Shown: positions 8,593-16,368 of the stretch, piece after piece | Numbering within the stretch: position 1 is the stretch's first letter | Layout: each line of letters begins with the position of its first letter | Assembly: GCF_030694575.1 (NCBI RefSeq) | Contig: NZ_JAUYUS010000024.1 | Location: 16,309 to 80,308, forward strand | Origin: Parvibaculum sp. | GTDB lineage: Bacteria > Pseudomonadota > Alphaproteobacteria > Parvibaculales > Parvibaculaceae | DNA: 64,000 bases | Direction of reading: 5' to 3' | Notes under the pieces: generated by a model | What the model saw: the letters and a program-made list of their open reading frames with translations, nothing else | Databases searched by the model: none | Told to the model about the DNA's origin: nothing | Position numbers and translations under genes: made by a program

Positions 8593-8767
8593 CTTGACCC
8601 CTTCAAGGGTCAAACACGTGCGCTTCTACTACAAGCGACGTGACTGGGTGTGATTCTACCCAGTCCTGGATGCGCACGCAATTGGATTGCGCGCGCCCCG
8701 GAGGAGCCGGGGAACGCCTTGGGCGTCGGCTCCGCCGTGAGCGTTCGTTTTGAAAAGGAAACGAACG
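8565..8767. other. array of nine contiguous hairpins; candidate structured RNA or leader of the transposition operon
   Basis: Stems, 5' arm / 3' arm: 8565-8575/8582-8592 (10 bp, one mismatch); 8594-8600/8607-8613 (TTGACCC, 7 bp); 8615-8625/8633-8642 (10 bp, one bulge); 8643-8649/8658-8664 (ACTGGGT, 7 bp); 8672-8682/8686-8696 (10 bp, one mismatch); 8697-8701/8707-8711 (up to 6 bp); 8714-8718/8722-8726 (5 bp); 8727-8730/8734-8737 (4 bp); 8742-8750/8759-8767 (CGTTCGTTT, 9 bp perfect). Almost every base is in a stem or a short loop, and the stems differ in sequence from each other. The last hairpin ends at the base before the tnsA ATG and holds AAAAGG in its loop. Weaker stems continue inside tnsA, for example CCCGCC/GGCGGG at 8894-8908. 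Confidence 0.6.
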
Positions 8768-9667
8768 ATGAAGCACAGGACTGTGGGAGATTTGCTGCCT
8801 CCCGAAATGCAGCGCTCGACCGGATATCAAGCGAGGTTTCAGTCGGACGAAGAGGCATCGGAAGGAGCCTCCTGTCTCGATCCTCGATGTGAGCCCGCCC
8901 TTGGCGGGTGCCGCGAGATAGCACATGAAAAAGCCCAAGCGCGAAACATTGGGTCTTATGAACCTTGGTCCATTTGGCCGGACGGAGGACATCTGACTGA
9001 CGAACCGACCCCAGAGCTTATTGCACAGGTGAAGAAAATCGCTCCCGGTCGAGATGTCGTCAAAAAGCAAAGATGGGGGCGGGTTCGCATCGTTCCGAAC
9101 ATGAAGCCGGGAACGGAATTTGTGGCGGAATCGTCTCTGGAACGAAACTTCTATCTTCACATGCTGCTCGACAGAGATGTCGAAGAACTCGGAGGCCAAC
9201 CGGAGACTTTGGAGTTCTGGGTGGATGACCGCAAGGTTCGCTACACGCCCGACTTCTGGGTCAGTCGTAGGGGCGTGCTTTTCTACATCGAAGTCAAGCC
9301 CGCCCACGCGCTCGCGAAGCGGGATATTTCGGTAAAGCTCGAGGCGGCTGCGAAACTTCTGAAAGCGCGCGGAATACGCTTCGAAATCATCACCGACAGG
9401 CGGATTCTCGAAGACGTTCCCCTCAGGAACGCGGACCTGGTCTATCGATACCGTCGGTGTCCCCTCGAGCATTACATCATTGATCGGATCGCCACTTGTC
9501 TCGGCGCCGGACGACATGTCTTCAAGGAAACTGAAAACGCACTCGGAGGGCCAAGCTTTCGACCATACATCATGCGATCCATTCTGGCCGGACACATTGG
9601 ATATGCACCACGCATCCCGATCTCCGAACATTCTCTCATCTGGTGGCATAGGGAGAACAGACCATGA
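8768..9667 (+). CDS. tnsA: Tn7-like transposase endonuclease subunit TnsA
   Basis: 299 residues from ATG 8768, with AAAAGG nine bases upstream in a hairpin loop. A TTG at 8750 lies inside that hairpin. The nuclease fold is clear from about residue 95: Glu125 in SSLERNF, Asp162 in YTPDFWV and Lys177 in YIEVKPA match the catalytic Glu/Asp/Lys of Tn7 TnsA, which cuts the 5' strands at the transposon ends for cut-and-paste movement. Residues 1-90 are low in recognisable structure and overlap further RNA-like stems, so translation may really start later (GTG 9029 is in frame). The stop overlaps the tnsB ATG by four bases. It acts with TnsB as the heteromeric transposase. Confidence 0.85.
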   Translation: MKHRTVGDLLPPEMQRSTGYQARFQSDEEASEGASCLDPRCEPALGGCREIAHEKAQARNIGSYEPWSIWPDGGHLTDEPTPELIAQVKKIAPGRDVVKKQRWGRVRIVPNMKPGTEFVAESSLERNFYLHMLLDRDVEELGGQPETLEFWVDDRKVRYTPDFWVSRRGVLFYIEVKPAHALAKRDISVKLEAAAKLLKARGIRFEIITDRRILEDVPLRNADLVYRYRRCPLEHYIIDRIATCLGAGRHVFKETENALGGPSFRPYIMRSILAGHIGYAPRIPISEHSLIWWHRENRP

Positions 9668-11619
9668 CTGGAAAGCTCCTCGCTCCGAGTGAGAAGGTTG
9701 AGCTCCGCGGAAAAAGCTGGGTGGTCGTCGATGTAAACGAAGACGGAGACACGATTCTCCAATCGAGTGAGAATGGACGATACCTTGCAGTCTCTGAACT
9801 GGAGCTCAAGATTGCCTACAAGAACGGTGACTTGAAGCCGACGCCCGGCGGCCGGGGTTCGAACAAGAAAACTACGGACCTCCTCGATCTTCCGCAAAAA
9901 TATCAGGAAGAGCTTCAGCGCCGGCGTGACTATCTACGCTTGTTGCAGGCTCGTACGAAGAACCCTGGTCGAGATGAACTCGAGCGCAACATCAAGATCG
10001 TTGGAAGTGTGTTGGGAGACCCCAAGTCGCCATCCGTTTCAACTATCTACAGGTGGAAAAAGGATGAGGCGACGGCGAAGTCGATGGGCGATCATCCGAT
10101 TCCGGGATACCGCCGAAGAGGAAACAGAAACGTCAGAATCACCAAGAGCGTTCAGGATATCATCCGGACAAAGATCAACGAAGATTACATGAACGGCAGG
10201 CGCCTGTCGTTAAAAAGCACCTGGAAACACATCGTCCAGATCGTTGACAGCGAAAACAGTAAGTTGCCCAAGGAAGAGCAGCACACTCTCCCCGGGATAG
10301 GCGCAGTTCGGCGTGTTCTTCACAGAACATTCTCCCCATATGAGATCTGTCGAAAAAGAGAAGGCCCCATTGCTGCAGACCGGAAGTTTCGGATTTCGGG
10401 AAAGTCGCTCGAGCCAGACTATCCAATGCAGCTCGTGCAGATAGATCACACTGTGGCGGATCAGATTGGCTTAGACGAAGATCTGGTTGCCATACTAGGA
10501 CGTCTCAATGTATCGGCAGCGAGTGACGTTTACTCCGGTATGATCGTCGGGCTGCAGGTCGGATTCGAGCCACCAAGCACAGCATCCCTTTTCAGCTTGA
10601 TCAGAAACATGATCCTTCCGAAAGCCTATGTGCAGGAGCGATGGCCGGAAATTCAAACCATTTGGGAGTGCGATGGGCCAGCCGACATACTCACTATCGA
10701 TCGGGGTAGAGAACTACTCAGCAAGGCGCACGTTGCCTTGTGTGGAGATTTTGAAATGGAGGTCGATATTTGCGGTGCAAGACGCCCGTACCAGAAGGGG
10801 GTGATCGAGAATTTCTTTGGACTTCTCTCCCACAATTTCTCCAGGAGAATTCCAGGGGCGACTTTTTCCAACCCTCGTGAGCGGGGAGAGTACGACTCAG
10901 TTAAGCAGGCGTGCCTTGCCTATACTGACATTGTCAGACTACTTCACCAGTGGGTCATCGAAGTACACGCAAATCAGCCACGGAATGAAGGTGAGGGGCG
11001 CACGAGGCGGGAGATATGGAACGAGGGAATGGCTAAGCGTCCTCATGTCCCGATCCGGCCAATTACAGACTTCGGAGTGTTCATGGCAGGACGTGCCGAG
11101 CCTATGCTCAACGGCAAAGGCGTACGAGTCTCCAATGAATTCTATAGGTCGCCTGATCTCGAGCTCTTGCGAAGACGGACAGGCGACAAGAAGGTCCGGG
11201 TCCGCTTCGATCCGGCAGACATGAGTGAGGTTCATGTCTTTGATGCGCAGTATGACCAGTGGTTGACAGCCTACAATGTCGATCCATTGCACCACGGCCA
11301 GTCGCTTTACCAACTCCGTTTGGAGCGCAAGGCGCGCCTTGGGCCCGAGTCTGCTGCGGAGCGCGCCCTAAGATCTGCAAAACACGAGGCCAGATTTCAA
11401 GAGGATCTGGACGCAGCAATAAAGCGCTCCAAGCGGCAGGGCGCCAAGCGTCCCAAGATCAATGCGCGTGCAAACGGTGTCGGCATTCAGGCCCATTCAA
11501 ACATCGGCCAATTTGCAACGCACAAAAAATCGTCTCTCCCGATCGTTCAAAAGCGTGCTCAAGATTATGTCGGTGATGATGTCGATTTTGGAGAATTCCG
11601 CAATGACGACACCAAATGA
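9664..11619 (+). CDS. tnsB: Tn7-like transposase TnsB (DDE, rve/Mu-type)
   Basis: 651 residues. An N-terminal DNA-binding region has a helix-turn-helix-like stretch near 105-135 (SVSTIYRWKK). The integrase core follows, with Asp261 in QIDHT, Asp346 in TIDRG and Glu382 in KGVIENFFG, a complete DDE triad with usual spacing. SDVYSGMIVGLQ and ILPKA are typical of the TnsB/TniA core. After the core comes a Mu-transposase C-terminal barrel and a basic Lys/Arg-rich tail (about 560-620) that in Tn7 contacts TnsC. It breaks and joins the 3' strands at the element ends. ATGA overlap with tnsA and a 17-bp overlap with tnsC indicate a coupled operon. Confidence 0.94.
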   Translation: MTGKLLAPSEKVELRGKSWVVVDVNEDGDTILQSSENGRYLAVSELELKIAYKNGDLKPTPGGRGSNKKTTDLLDLPQKYQEELQRRRDYLRLLQARTKNPGRDELERNIKIVGSVLGDPKSPSVSTIYRWKKDEATAKSMGDHPIPGYRRRGNRNVRITKSVQDIIRTKINEDYMNGRRLSLKSTWKHIVQIVDSENSKLPKEEQHTLPGIGAVRRVLHRTFSPYEICRKREGPIAADRKFRISGKSLEPDYPMQLVQIDHTVADQIGLDEDLVAILGRLNVSAASDVYSGMIVGLQVGFEPPSTASLFSLIRNMILPKAYVQERWPEIQTIWECDGPADILTIDRGRELLSKAHVALCGDFEMEVDICGARRPYQKGVIENFFGLLSHNFSRRIPGATFSNPRERGEYDSVKQACLAYTDIVRLLHQWVIEVHANQPRNEGEGRTRREIWNEGMAKRPHVPIRPITDFGVFMAGRAEPMLNGKGVRVSNEFYRSPDLELLRRRTGDKKVRVRFDPADMSEVHVFDAQYDQWLTAYNVDPLHHGQSLYQLRLERKARLGPESAAERALRSAKHEARFQEDLDAAIKRSKRQGAKRPKINARANGVGIQAHSNIGQFATHKKSSLPIVQKRAQDYVGDDVDFGEFRNDDTK

Positions 11620-12580
11620 AATCCGACAAGACAGATTCACTCGTATGCGCGACGAGGCAATTGAGGGCGCGGTTCGGCACAAGACCTTTACCAGGTGTCT
11701 TGATCGGTTGGCCCGATTCCACCAATCGTCACTCTCCGAGTCAAAGTGTCGCTGTGCGTTCGTTACCGGTGAGACTGGAGCTGGAAAGAGCACTCTCATT
11801 GAATACTACGCTTCGCAACATCCGAGAGTGTCGGGGCGGAACGTTGATTGTGCGCCGGTTGTATGCGTCCGAGCTCCAGGGCGGAGCACGGTCAAGGGTC
11901 TCGGCAGCGCAATTCTCATCAAGTTGGGAAGTCCGTCGCCCGCTTCATGGTCGGATTTCGAGATCACAAATCATGTCATCAAGCTGATCCGTGCAATGGA
12001 TGTCCAGCTTCTGATCATCGATGAGGTCCAGGACCTACTCGAATGGAAACGGAATTCTTCTCTGTTCCCAACGCTGGTAGCTAACTTCGTTCAGTCGATA
12101 ATCGATACTACGGCCACGGGTGTGGTGCTGGTTGGACTGCCAAACATAGAGACGATTGCTGACCAGGAAAGGCAGCTCGCTGGTAGGACTGGCGCCTATA
12201 TCAGAATGACGGGACTGCGCCCGACGAGTCCCACTGAGAGAGCGGATTTTAAGCTGCTGATGGAAGCATTAGGGATGCGCTCTCATCTTCCGTTTTTTGC
12301 CCCCTTGGATTCGCCATTGATTGCGCTCCGGATTCAGATTGCCTCAGCAGGATATATCGGCGAGGCCAGACGACTGGTTCGATTTGCAGTCAATTGCGCA
12401 GAAGACGAAGGAAGTGCTCTGGTACGGCTGGAAGATTTCAGCGCCGCATTGAGGGACATGACGCCGGGGGATTCCGTCCGTGTCGATCCGTTCAAGATGT
12501 CAGATGTTGATTTGATGGCATGGATCGAGATTGATCCCAAGAAGGCGATAAAGGATGCGGGGCCAAAATGGATAGAATAG
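11603..12580 (+). CDS. tnsC: Tn7-like AAA+ regulator TnsC/TniB
   Basis: 325 residues from ATG 11603, which has GGAG nine bases upstream. The longer frame from 11462 would overlap tnsB by 158 bp and carries no family sequence. Walker A GETGAGKS is at 56-63 and Walker B LLIIDEVQDL has Asp140-Glu141. GLPNIETI and a later arginine-rich segment provide sensor and finger elements. TnsC polymerises on target DNA marked by TniQ/TnsD, recruits TnsAB and carries target immunity. The length is close to TniB-type ATPases, shorter than the 555-residue Tn7 TnsC. It overlaps tniQ by 13 bp. Confidence 0.93.
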   Translation: MTTPNEIRQDRFTRMRDEAIEGAVRHKTFTRCLDRLARFHQSSLSESKCRCAFVTGETGAGKSTLIEYYASQHPRVSGRNVDCAPVVCVRAPGRSTVKGLGSAILIKLGSPSPASWSDFEITNHVIKLIRAMDVQLLIIDEVQDLLEWKRNSSLFPTLVANFVQSIIDTTATGVVLVGLPNIETIADQERQLAGRTGAYIRMTGLRPTSPTERADFKLLMEALGMRSHLPFFAPLDSPLIALRIQIASAGYIGEARRLVRFAVNCAEDEGSALVRLEDFSAALRDMTPGDSVRVDPFKMSDVDLMAWIEIDPKKAIKDAGPKWIE

Positions 12581-14208
12581 CTTCCATCGAGGGGCTTTAT
12601 TTTCCGCTACGCCCGCCGCCTGAACCTGATGAAAGTTATTTGGGATATGTGCTGCGGCTTGTTGCAGAGAACGGGGTCAAGCTTCGGCGTGGCTACTCGG
12701 CGAGAATATTCGGTGCTGACTTGCCACGGCTCCCGATAGATCAGAAGTGCATTGCCGAAGCAGTGCGACTTAGCGGCACTCACGGTGCCTGGCTGAAGCA
12801 GGCGGCCTATCACGCCGGAAGACACAGCCGACCAGGAAAAGAGCTTGTGTCATTTCGAGGCCAATTTGTGAGGCGCAATTGGCTTGCGTTGGGAAATCCG
12901 AGAGTATGCCTCCAATGTTTGAGGGAGGGTGGCGAGCATCATCGATTCCTCTGGGATTTTCGCCTTTTCAGGCGGTGCCTCATTCATGGAGCCGTCCTCA
13001 CAAGCAAATGCAGGAACTGTGGCGACGAGCTTACATGGTCAAGGTGGCTTGATCTGCAGACAGAGGATTTTCGATGTATTTGTGGATATCGACTTCTGGA
13101 TCTGGATGGTGAGGTAAAGAGCAACCCTCTGTCGAGTGGGCGACATTGTAGGGCTGGAAGACTTCTCGCCAATCGTATTGCACCTGAGGTGTACCCTGCT
13201 TGGCATAGGGACCTACATCCGGATATCGCCCGGTTGCCGCTCGAAGCGATTGTGGAGCTCTGCCTCTATCTCGGCGCAATTGCCGATCAGGCGAGCGCCA
13301 GAAAGCGAGGCCGTTTTTCTCCAACCAGTGCGGGATACGTCGAGAACAGGGTCTCACTGGGTGTGAAAATTGTATCAGGGTGGCCGACGGCTTTTCACCG
13401 AACTCTTAGACAGCTGGTCGAGAAGAACATTCGCCGTGGACGGACGTCAGTGAAGACCGTTTTGGGATCCTGCGCGCAAGAGAACTTGCTGGAGGATTTG
13501 GGGGCCGCGGAACGACTTGTTCGAGCGGAGCTGGTGAAGTTCCAGGAATCGTCATTTTTTGTCGATGAGGTTCTGTGTCGGAAGCGCCCCGCAAGAGGAA
13601 CTTATATTCGTCTCTCGGGAACTATCAGCTCTTCGCAGGCGCTTGACGTCCTGAAGCTAAGTCCATCCTCATTACGATGTCTCCTGCGAATAGCAAAGAG
13701 AGAGGGGGTGGAGCATAGCCTCCACGCGGGACAGTGGTGGTTCAATGCCGACCAGGTTCATGCTGTGGCAAAAACTTATAGTGTTCTTGTGGACTTAAAG
13801 CAGATTGGGGAGATAATCGGCGTCGGTCCTCATATGCTCTCAGAACTAAGGCGATCTTTTCACCTGCGCCTGGTAATGCGTTCAGTAAACGGCCGAAGAG
13901 CGCTGACCTGTGAGGCAGAAGAATTCGAGAGACTGATTGAAAAGGTTGGGTACATTTCACAGAACGTTGTAGCGCGTGGAGGTTACCTTCAGGGAAAAGA
14001 AGCGGCTCGCGTGTTTTCCAGGCGGGGCTTGTCGTGTGCGGATCTTGTCGATGCAATCATGGACGACATGTTGCCGGCGGTAAGGATTGTCGGTTCAGAC
14101 CCGAATACGGGTCGGCTCTACTTCGAGAAAAGGGCAGTTCATGAGGTGGCCCGGCAACTCTCGGCGCGGTCAACTGACGAACCTAGGTGGGACGATAATG
14201 GCTATTAA
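12568..14208 (+). CDS. tniQ: TniQ/TnsD-family target-selection protein
   Basis: 546 residues. The N-terminal TniQ domain (about 8-180) contains PDESYLGYVLRL and a zinc-binding set: Cys114/Cys117, Cys137 with His140 in CLIHG, Cys148/Cys151 and Cys170/Cys172. Roughly 350 further residues include two helix-turn-helix-like regions, near 345-375 (SSSQALDVLKLSPSSLRCLL) and 405-430 (LKQIGEIIGVGPHMLSEL). This makes it TnsD-like in size rather than the short TniQ of CRISPR-associated transposons. TnsD-type proteins bind a fixed chromosomal site and load TnsC, so this protein likely decides where the element lands. The site is unknown, and no glmS, tRNA or comM homologue flanks it here. Confidence 0.92.
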   Translation: MDRIASIEGLYFPLRPPPEPDESYLGYVLRLVAENGVKLRRGYSARIFGADLPRLPIDQKCIAEAVRLSGTHGAWLKQAAYHAGRHSRPGKELVSFRGQFVRRNWLALGNPRVCLQCLREGGEHHRFLWDFRLFRRCLIHGAVLTSKCRNCGDELTWSRWLDLQTEDFRCICGYRLLDLDGEVKSNPLSSGRHCRAGRLLANRIAPEVYPAWHRDLHPDIARLPLEAIVELCLYLGAIADQASARKRGRFSPTSAGYVENRVSLGVKIVSGWPTAFHRTLRQLVEKNIRRGRTSVKTVLGSCAQENLLEDLGAAERLVRAELVKFQESSFFVDEVLCRKRPARGTYIRLSGTISSSQALDVLKLSPSSLRCLLRIAKREGVEHSLHAGQWWFNADQVHAVAKTYSVLVDLKQIGEIIGVGPHMLSELRRSFHLRLVMRSVNGRRALTCEAEEFERLIEKVGYISQNVVARGGYLQGKEAARVFSRRGLSCADLVDAIMDDMLPAVRIVGSDPNTGRLYFEKRAVHEVARQLSARSTDEPRWDDNGY

Positions 14209-14346
14209 ATCGAGACTCCGACTTTCATGAGTTCGATACCACCGGGCGGTTGGCTTTATCAGCTGGGGAGCAGCCCGTGGTGGAGATAGTATGTATTGTG
14301 AGTGCGCGCTTCCACTTAGACACACAGACCTATACTGGTCGGCCAA

Positions 14347-14404
14347 GCTATTTGCCGCTGATGACGTATTCTCGCTTTTTGCGCGCACAAACGTTGTTAT
14401 TCTC
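14347..14404 (+). repeat. two tandem imperfect repeats, candidate TnsB sites of the right end
   Basis: Each unit begins GCT(A/T)TTTGC and ends TATTCTC. The units are 27 and 31 bp and directly adjacent. They lie 140 bp after the tniQ stop. Only the unit ends are conserved. Confidence 0.35.
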
Positions 14405-14444
14405 ACGTTATAGCCATTGCGGGCATCATCGTACGCAGTAGCTT

Positions 14445-14462
14445 GAAAAGCTAACCCATTGA
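14445..14462 (-). repeat. candidate right-end repeat of the Tn7-like element
   Basis: Read on the minus strand this is TCAATGGGTTAGCTTTTC, the inverted partner of 7994-8013. It is the outermost repeat recognised. TGTCATCAAA just outside it could be the terminus, but no duplicated target bases were found. Confidence 0.35.
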
Positions 14463-14587
14463 TTTGATGACAGACGGAGTCCTACTTTATGCTATCCGTC
14501 GCACCGGGCCGCGAACCCTCCTCTTCCCTTGTGCCCGCCAAGACGCGGGCTAAGATCGATCAACAAGAAAATCGGGAGGATGGCGTC

Positions 14588-16219
14588 ATGGCTCGTGAAG
14601 CGAGTGCGTCCGCGCAGGCGGATATGAAGGAATTCGATGCGGTGGTGGTCGGCGCCGGTTTCGCCGGAATGTACATGCTGCACCGGCTGCGGGGCCTCGG
14701 CCTCACCGCCCGCGTTTTCGAGGCGGGCGACGGCGTCGGCGGCACCTGGTACTGGAACCGCTATCCCGGCGCGCGCTGCGACGTCGAAAGCCTCGAATAC
14801 CAATACGGCTTTTCCGACGAGATTCAGCGCGGCTGGACCTGGACGGAGCGATACGCCGCCCAGCCCGAAATCCTGCGCTACCAGAATTACGTCGCCGACC
14901 GGCTCGACCTGCGCCGCGACATCCAGTTCGAGACGCGCGTGACTGCCGCCACCTATGACGAGCGCGCGGGCCTGTGGACCGTCGAAACCGATCGGGGCGA
15001 CCGCGTGACCGCGCGCTTCTGCGTCATGGCGACGGGCTGCCTCTCCGCCGCCCGCGTGCCGGACTTTCCGGGCCTCGGCGACTACGAGGGCGAGTGGTAT
15101 CACACGGGCGACTGGCCGCATGCAGGCGTGGACTTCACCGGCAAGCGCGTCGGCGTCGTCGGCACCGGCTCGTCCGGCATCCAGAGCATTCCGCTGATCG
15201 CCGAACAGGCCTCTCATCTCACCGTCTTCCAGCGCACCGCGAATTTCACGCTGCCGGCCGGCAACCGGCCGCTGGCGCGCGAAGAGATCGAGAAGTCGAA
15301 GGAGACCTTGCTGGACGACCGCGCGCATGCCCGCACGACGCCCGGCGGCATCATCTGCTTCGAATACAACGAAACGCTGGCCGCCGACATGACGCCGGAG
15401 GAACGCTACCGCGAGCTCGATAAGCGGTGGCACCAGGGCGGCTTCGCTTTTCTGGGCGCCTTTGGCGATCTGATGGCGTCACCGGAAGCCAACGACGTCG
15501 CGGCAGATTATGCGCGCGCCGAAATGCGCAAGGTCATCAGGAACCCCGCCGTCGTCGATATTCTCCTGCCCGACGATCATCCGGTCGGCGTGAAGCGACT
15601 CTGCCTCGACACGCATTATCTTGAGACGTTCAACGAACCGCATGTCGACATCGTGGACGTCAGGGCGGCACCCATCGAACGGATCACGCCGAAGGGGATC
15701 GTCAGCGGCGGAAAGGAATATGAAGTCGACTGCATCGTCTTCGCGACCGGCTTCGACGCCATGACGGGCGCGCTGAACAGCATCGACATTACCGGCCGTA
15801 ACGGCACGAAGCTTCGCGAAAAATGGGCGGCCGGACCGCGCACCTATCTCGGCCTCGGCTCGGCGGGCTTCCCGAACCTCTTCTTCATCACCGGCCCCGG
15901 CAGCCCCTCCGTTCTGAGCAACATGATCGTTTCCATCGAGCAGCATGTCGACTGGATCAGCGACTGCATCCGCAAGCTGACGGCGGGAAATATCCGCTCG
16001 ATCGAGGCGCGGCCCGATGCCGAGGACCAGTGGGTCGAACATGTCAACGAACTGGCGAGCGCCACGCTCTACCCGCAGGCGAACTCCTGGTACATGGGCG
16101 CCAATATTCCCGGCAAGCCCCGCGTCTTCATGCCCTACACCGGCGGCGTAGGCGTCTATGGAGAGAAACTCGCGGAGGTGGCCGCTGCCGACTACGAGGG
16201 CTTCACGCTCGGGTCGTAG
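14588..16219 (+). CDS. Baeyer-Villiger monooxygenase, copy 2
   Basis: 543 residues from ATG 14588, preceded by CGGGAGG. A start at 14489 adds 33 residues without domain sequence. FAD motif GAGFAG is at 22-27 with GGTWYWNRYPGARCD at 51-65. The signature reads YEGEWYHTGDWP (166-177), a Tyr-for-Phe variant of FxGxxxHxxxWP. NADPH motif GTGSSG is at 192-197 and FATGFDAMTGAL is in the C-terminal half. Members with YPGARCDVES typically act on cyclic or linear ketones (cyclohexanone-monooxygenase group). It lies just beyond the Tn7-like right end, and its GC-rich codon use matches the downstream chromosome, unlike copy 1 at 347. Confidence 0.93.
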   Translation: MAREASASAQADMKEFDAVVVGAGFAGMYMLHRLRGLGLTARVFEAGDGVGGTWYWNRYPGARCDVESLEYQYGFSDEIQRGWTWTERYAAQPEILRYQNYVADRLDLRRDIQFETRVTAATYDERAGLWTVETDRGDRVTARFCVMATGCLSAARVPDFPGLGDYEGEWYHTGDWPHAGVDFTGKRVGVVGTGSSGIQSIPLIAEQASHLTVFQRTANFTLPAGNRPLAREEIEKSKETLLDDRAHARTTPGGIICFEYNETLAADMTPEERYRELDKRWHQGGFAFLGAFGDLMASPEANDVAADYARAEMRKVIRNPAVVDILLPDDHPVGVKRLCLDTHYLETFNEPHVDIVDVRAAPIERITPKGIVSGGKEYEVDCIVFATGFDAMTGALNSIDITGRNGTKLREKWAAGPRTYLGLGSAGFPNLFFITGPGSPSVLSNMIVSIEQHVDWISDCIRKLTAGNIRSIEARPDAEDQWVEHVNELASATLYPQANSWYMGANIPGKPRVFMPYTGGVGVYGEKLAEVAAADYEGFTLGS

Positions 16220-16237
16220 CGGCTGCAGGACAGAAAG

Positions 16238-16268
16238 GGCGGGCGATTGATCGACATCAATGCCCGCC
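16238..16268 (+). promoter_or_regulatory. perfect FixK/FNR box within a larger palindrome
   Basis: TTGAT-CGAC-ATCAA at 16247-16260 is an exact match to the FNR/FixK consensus. It is flanked by GGCGGGC (16238-16244) and GCCCGCC (16262-16268), so the whole element could also fold as a hairpin after the monooxygenase gene, although no U-tract follows. It lies about 110 bp before the erythromycin-esterase-like operon. A FixK-type protein is encoded at 23548. Confidence 0.6.
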
Positions 16269-16368
16269 GGACAAGTGCGACTAGCCTTCATGTACCGCGG
16301 CCCGTTGAAAACGGCGGTCGATGCGGTACTTCCCCTGGCGTCGAAAAGCCATGTGGACGAGGGTGGAT

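Larger units (their letters stand above)
7940..14462 (+). mobile_element. Tn7-like transposon (TnsA + TnsB + TnsC + TniQ)
   Basis: A four-gene transposition operon of Tn7 type occupies 8768-14208, with all key catalytic residues intact. The outer limits are tentative. TCAATGGGTT occurs in direct orientation at 7994-8003 and inverted at 14453-14462, each followed inward by GC and TTTTC. This is the arrangement expected of transposase-binding repeats in the two ends. No 5-bp target duplication or TGT/ACA terminus could be fixed by eye. Only one TniQ/TnsD protein is present and there is no TnsE, Cas or CRISPR gene, so the target choice is unknown. Confidence 0.7.
14209..14587. other. non-coding stretch holding the candidate right end of the Tn7-like element
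   Basis: No gene in about 380 bp. Two adjacent related units read GCTATTTGC...TATTCTC (14347-14373) and GCTTTTTGC...TATTCTC (14374-14404), a tandem pattern expected of transposase-binding sites in a Tn7-like end. The inverted AACCCATTGA (14453-14462) matches the left-side repeat. The base composition returns to high GC just before the next gene. Confidence 0.45.

Noticed and set aside
8565..8767. CRISPR or integron attC reading of the hairpin array
   Set aside because: The stems do not share a repeat sequence or regular spacers, and no integron integrase, attC consensus ends or cas genes are present.
8925..8996. Short frame MKKPKRETLGLMNLG... inside tnsA in another frame
   Set aside because: Only about 23 residues, without a clear ribosome site. 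Possible leader peptide but not supported.
8603..9649. Minus-strand open frame of 348 residues over the hairpin array and tnsA
   Set aside because: Opposite the TnsA nuclease with its catalytic residues. No family resemblance on the minus strand.
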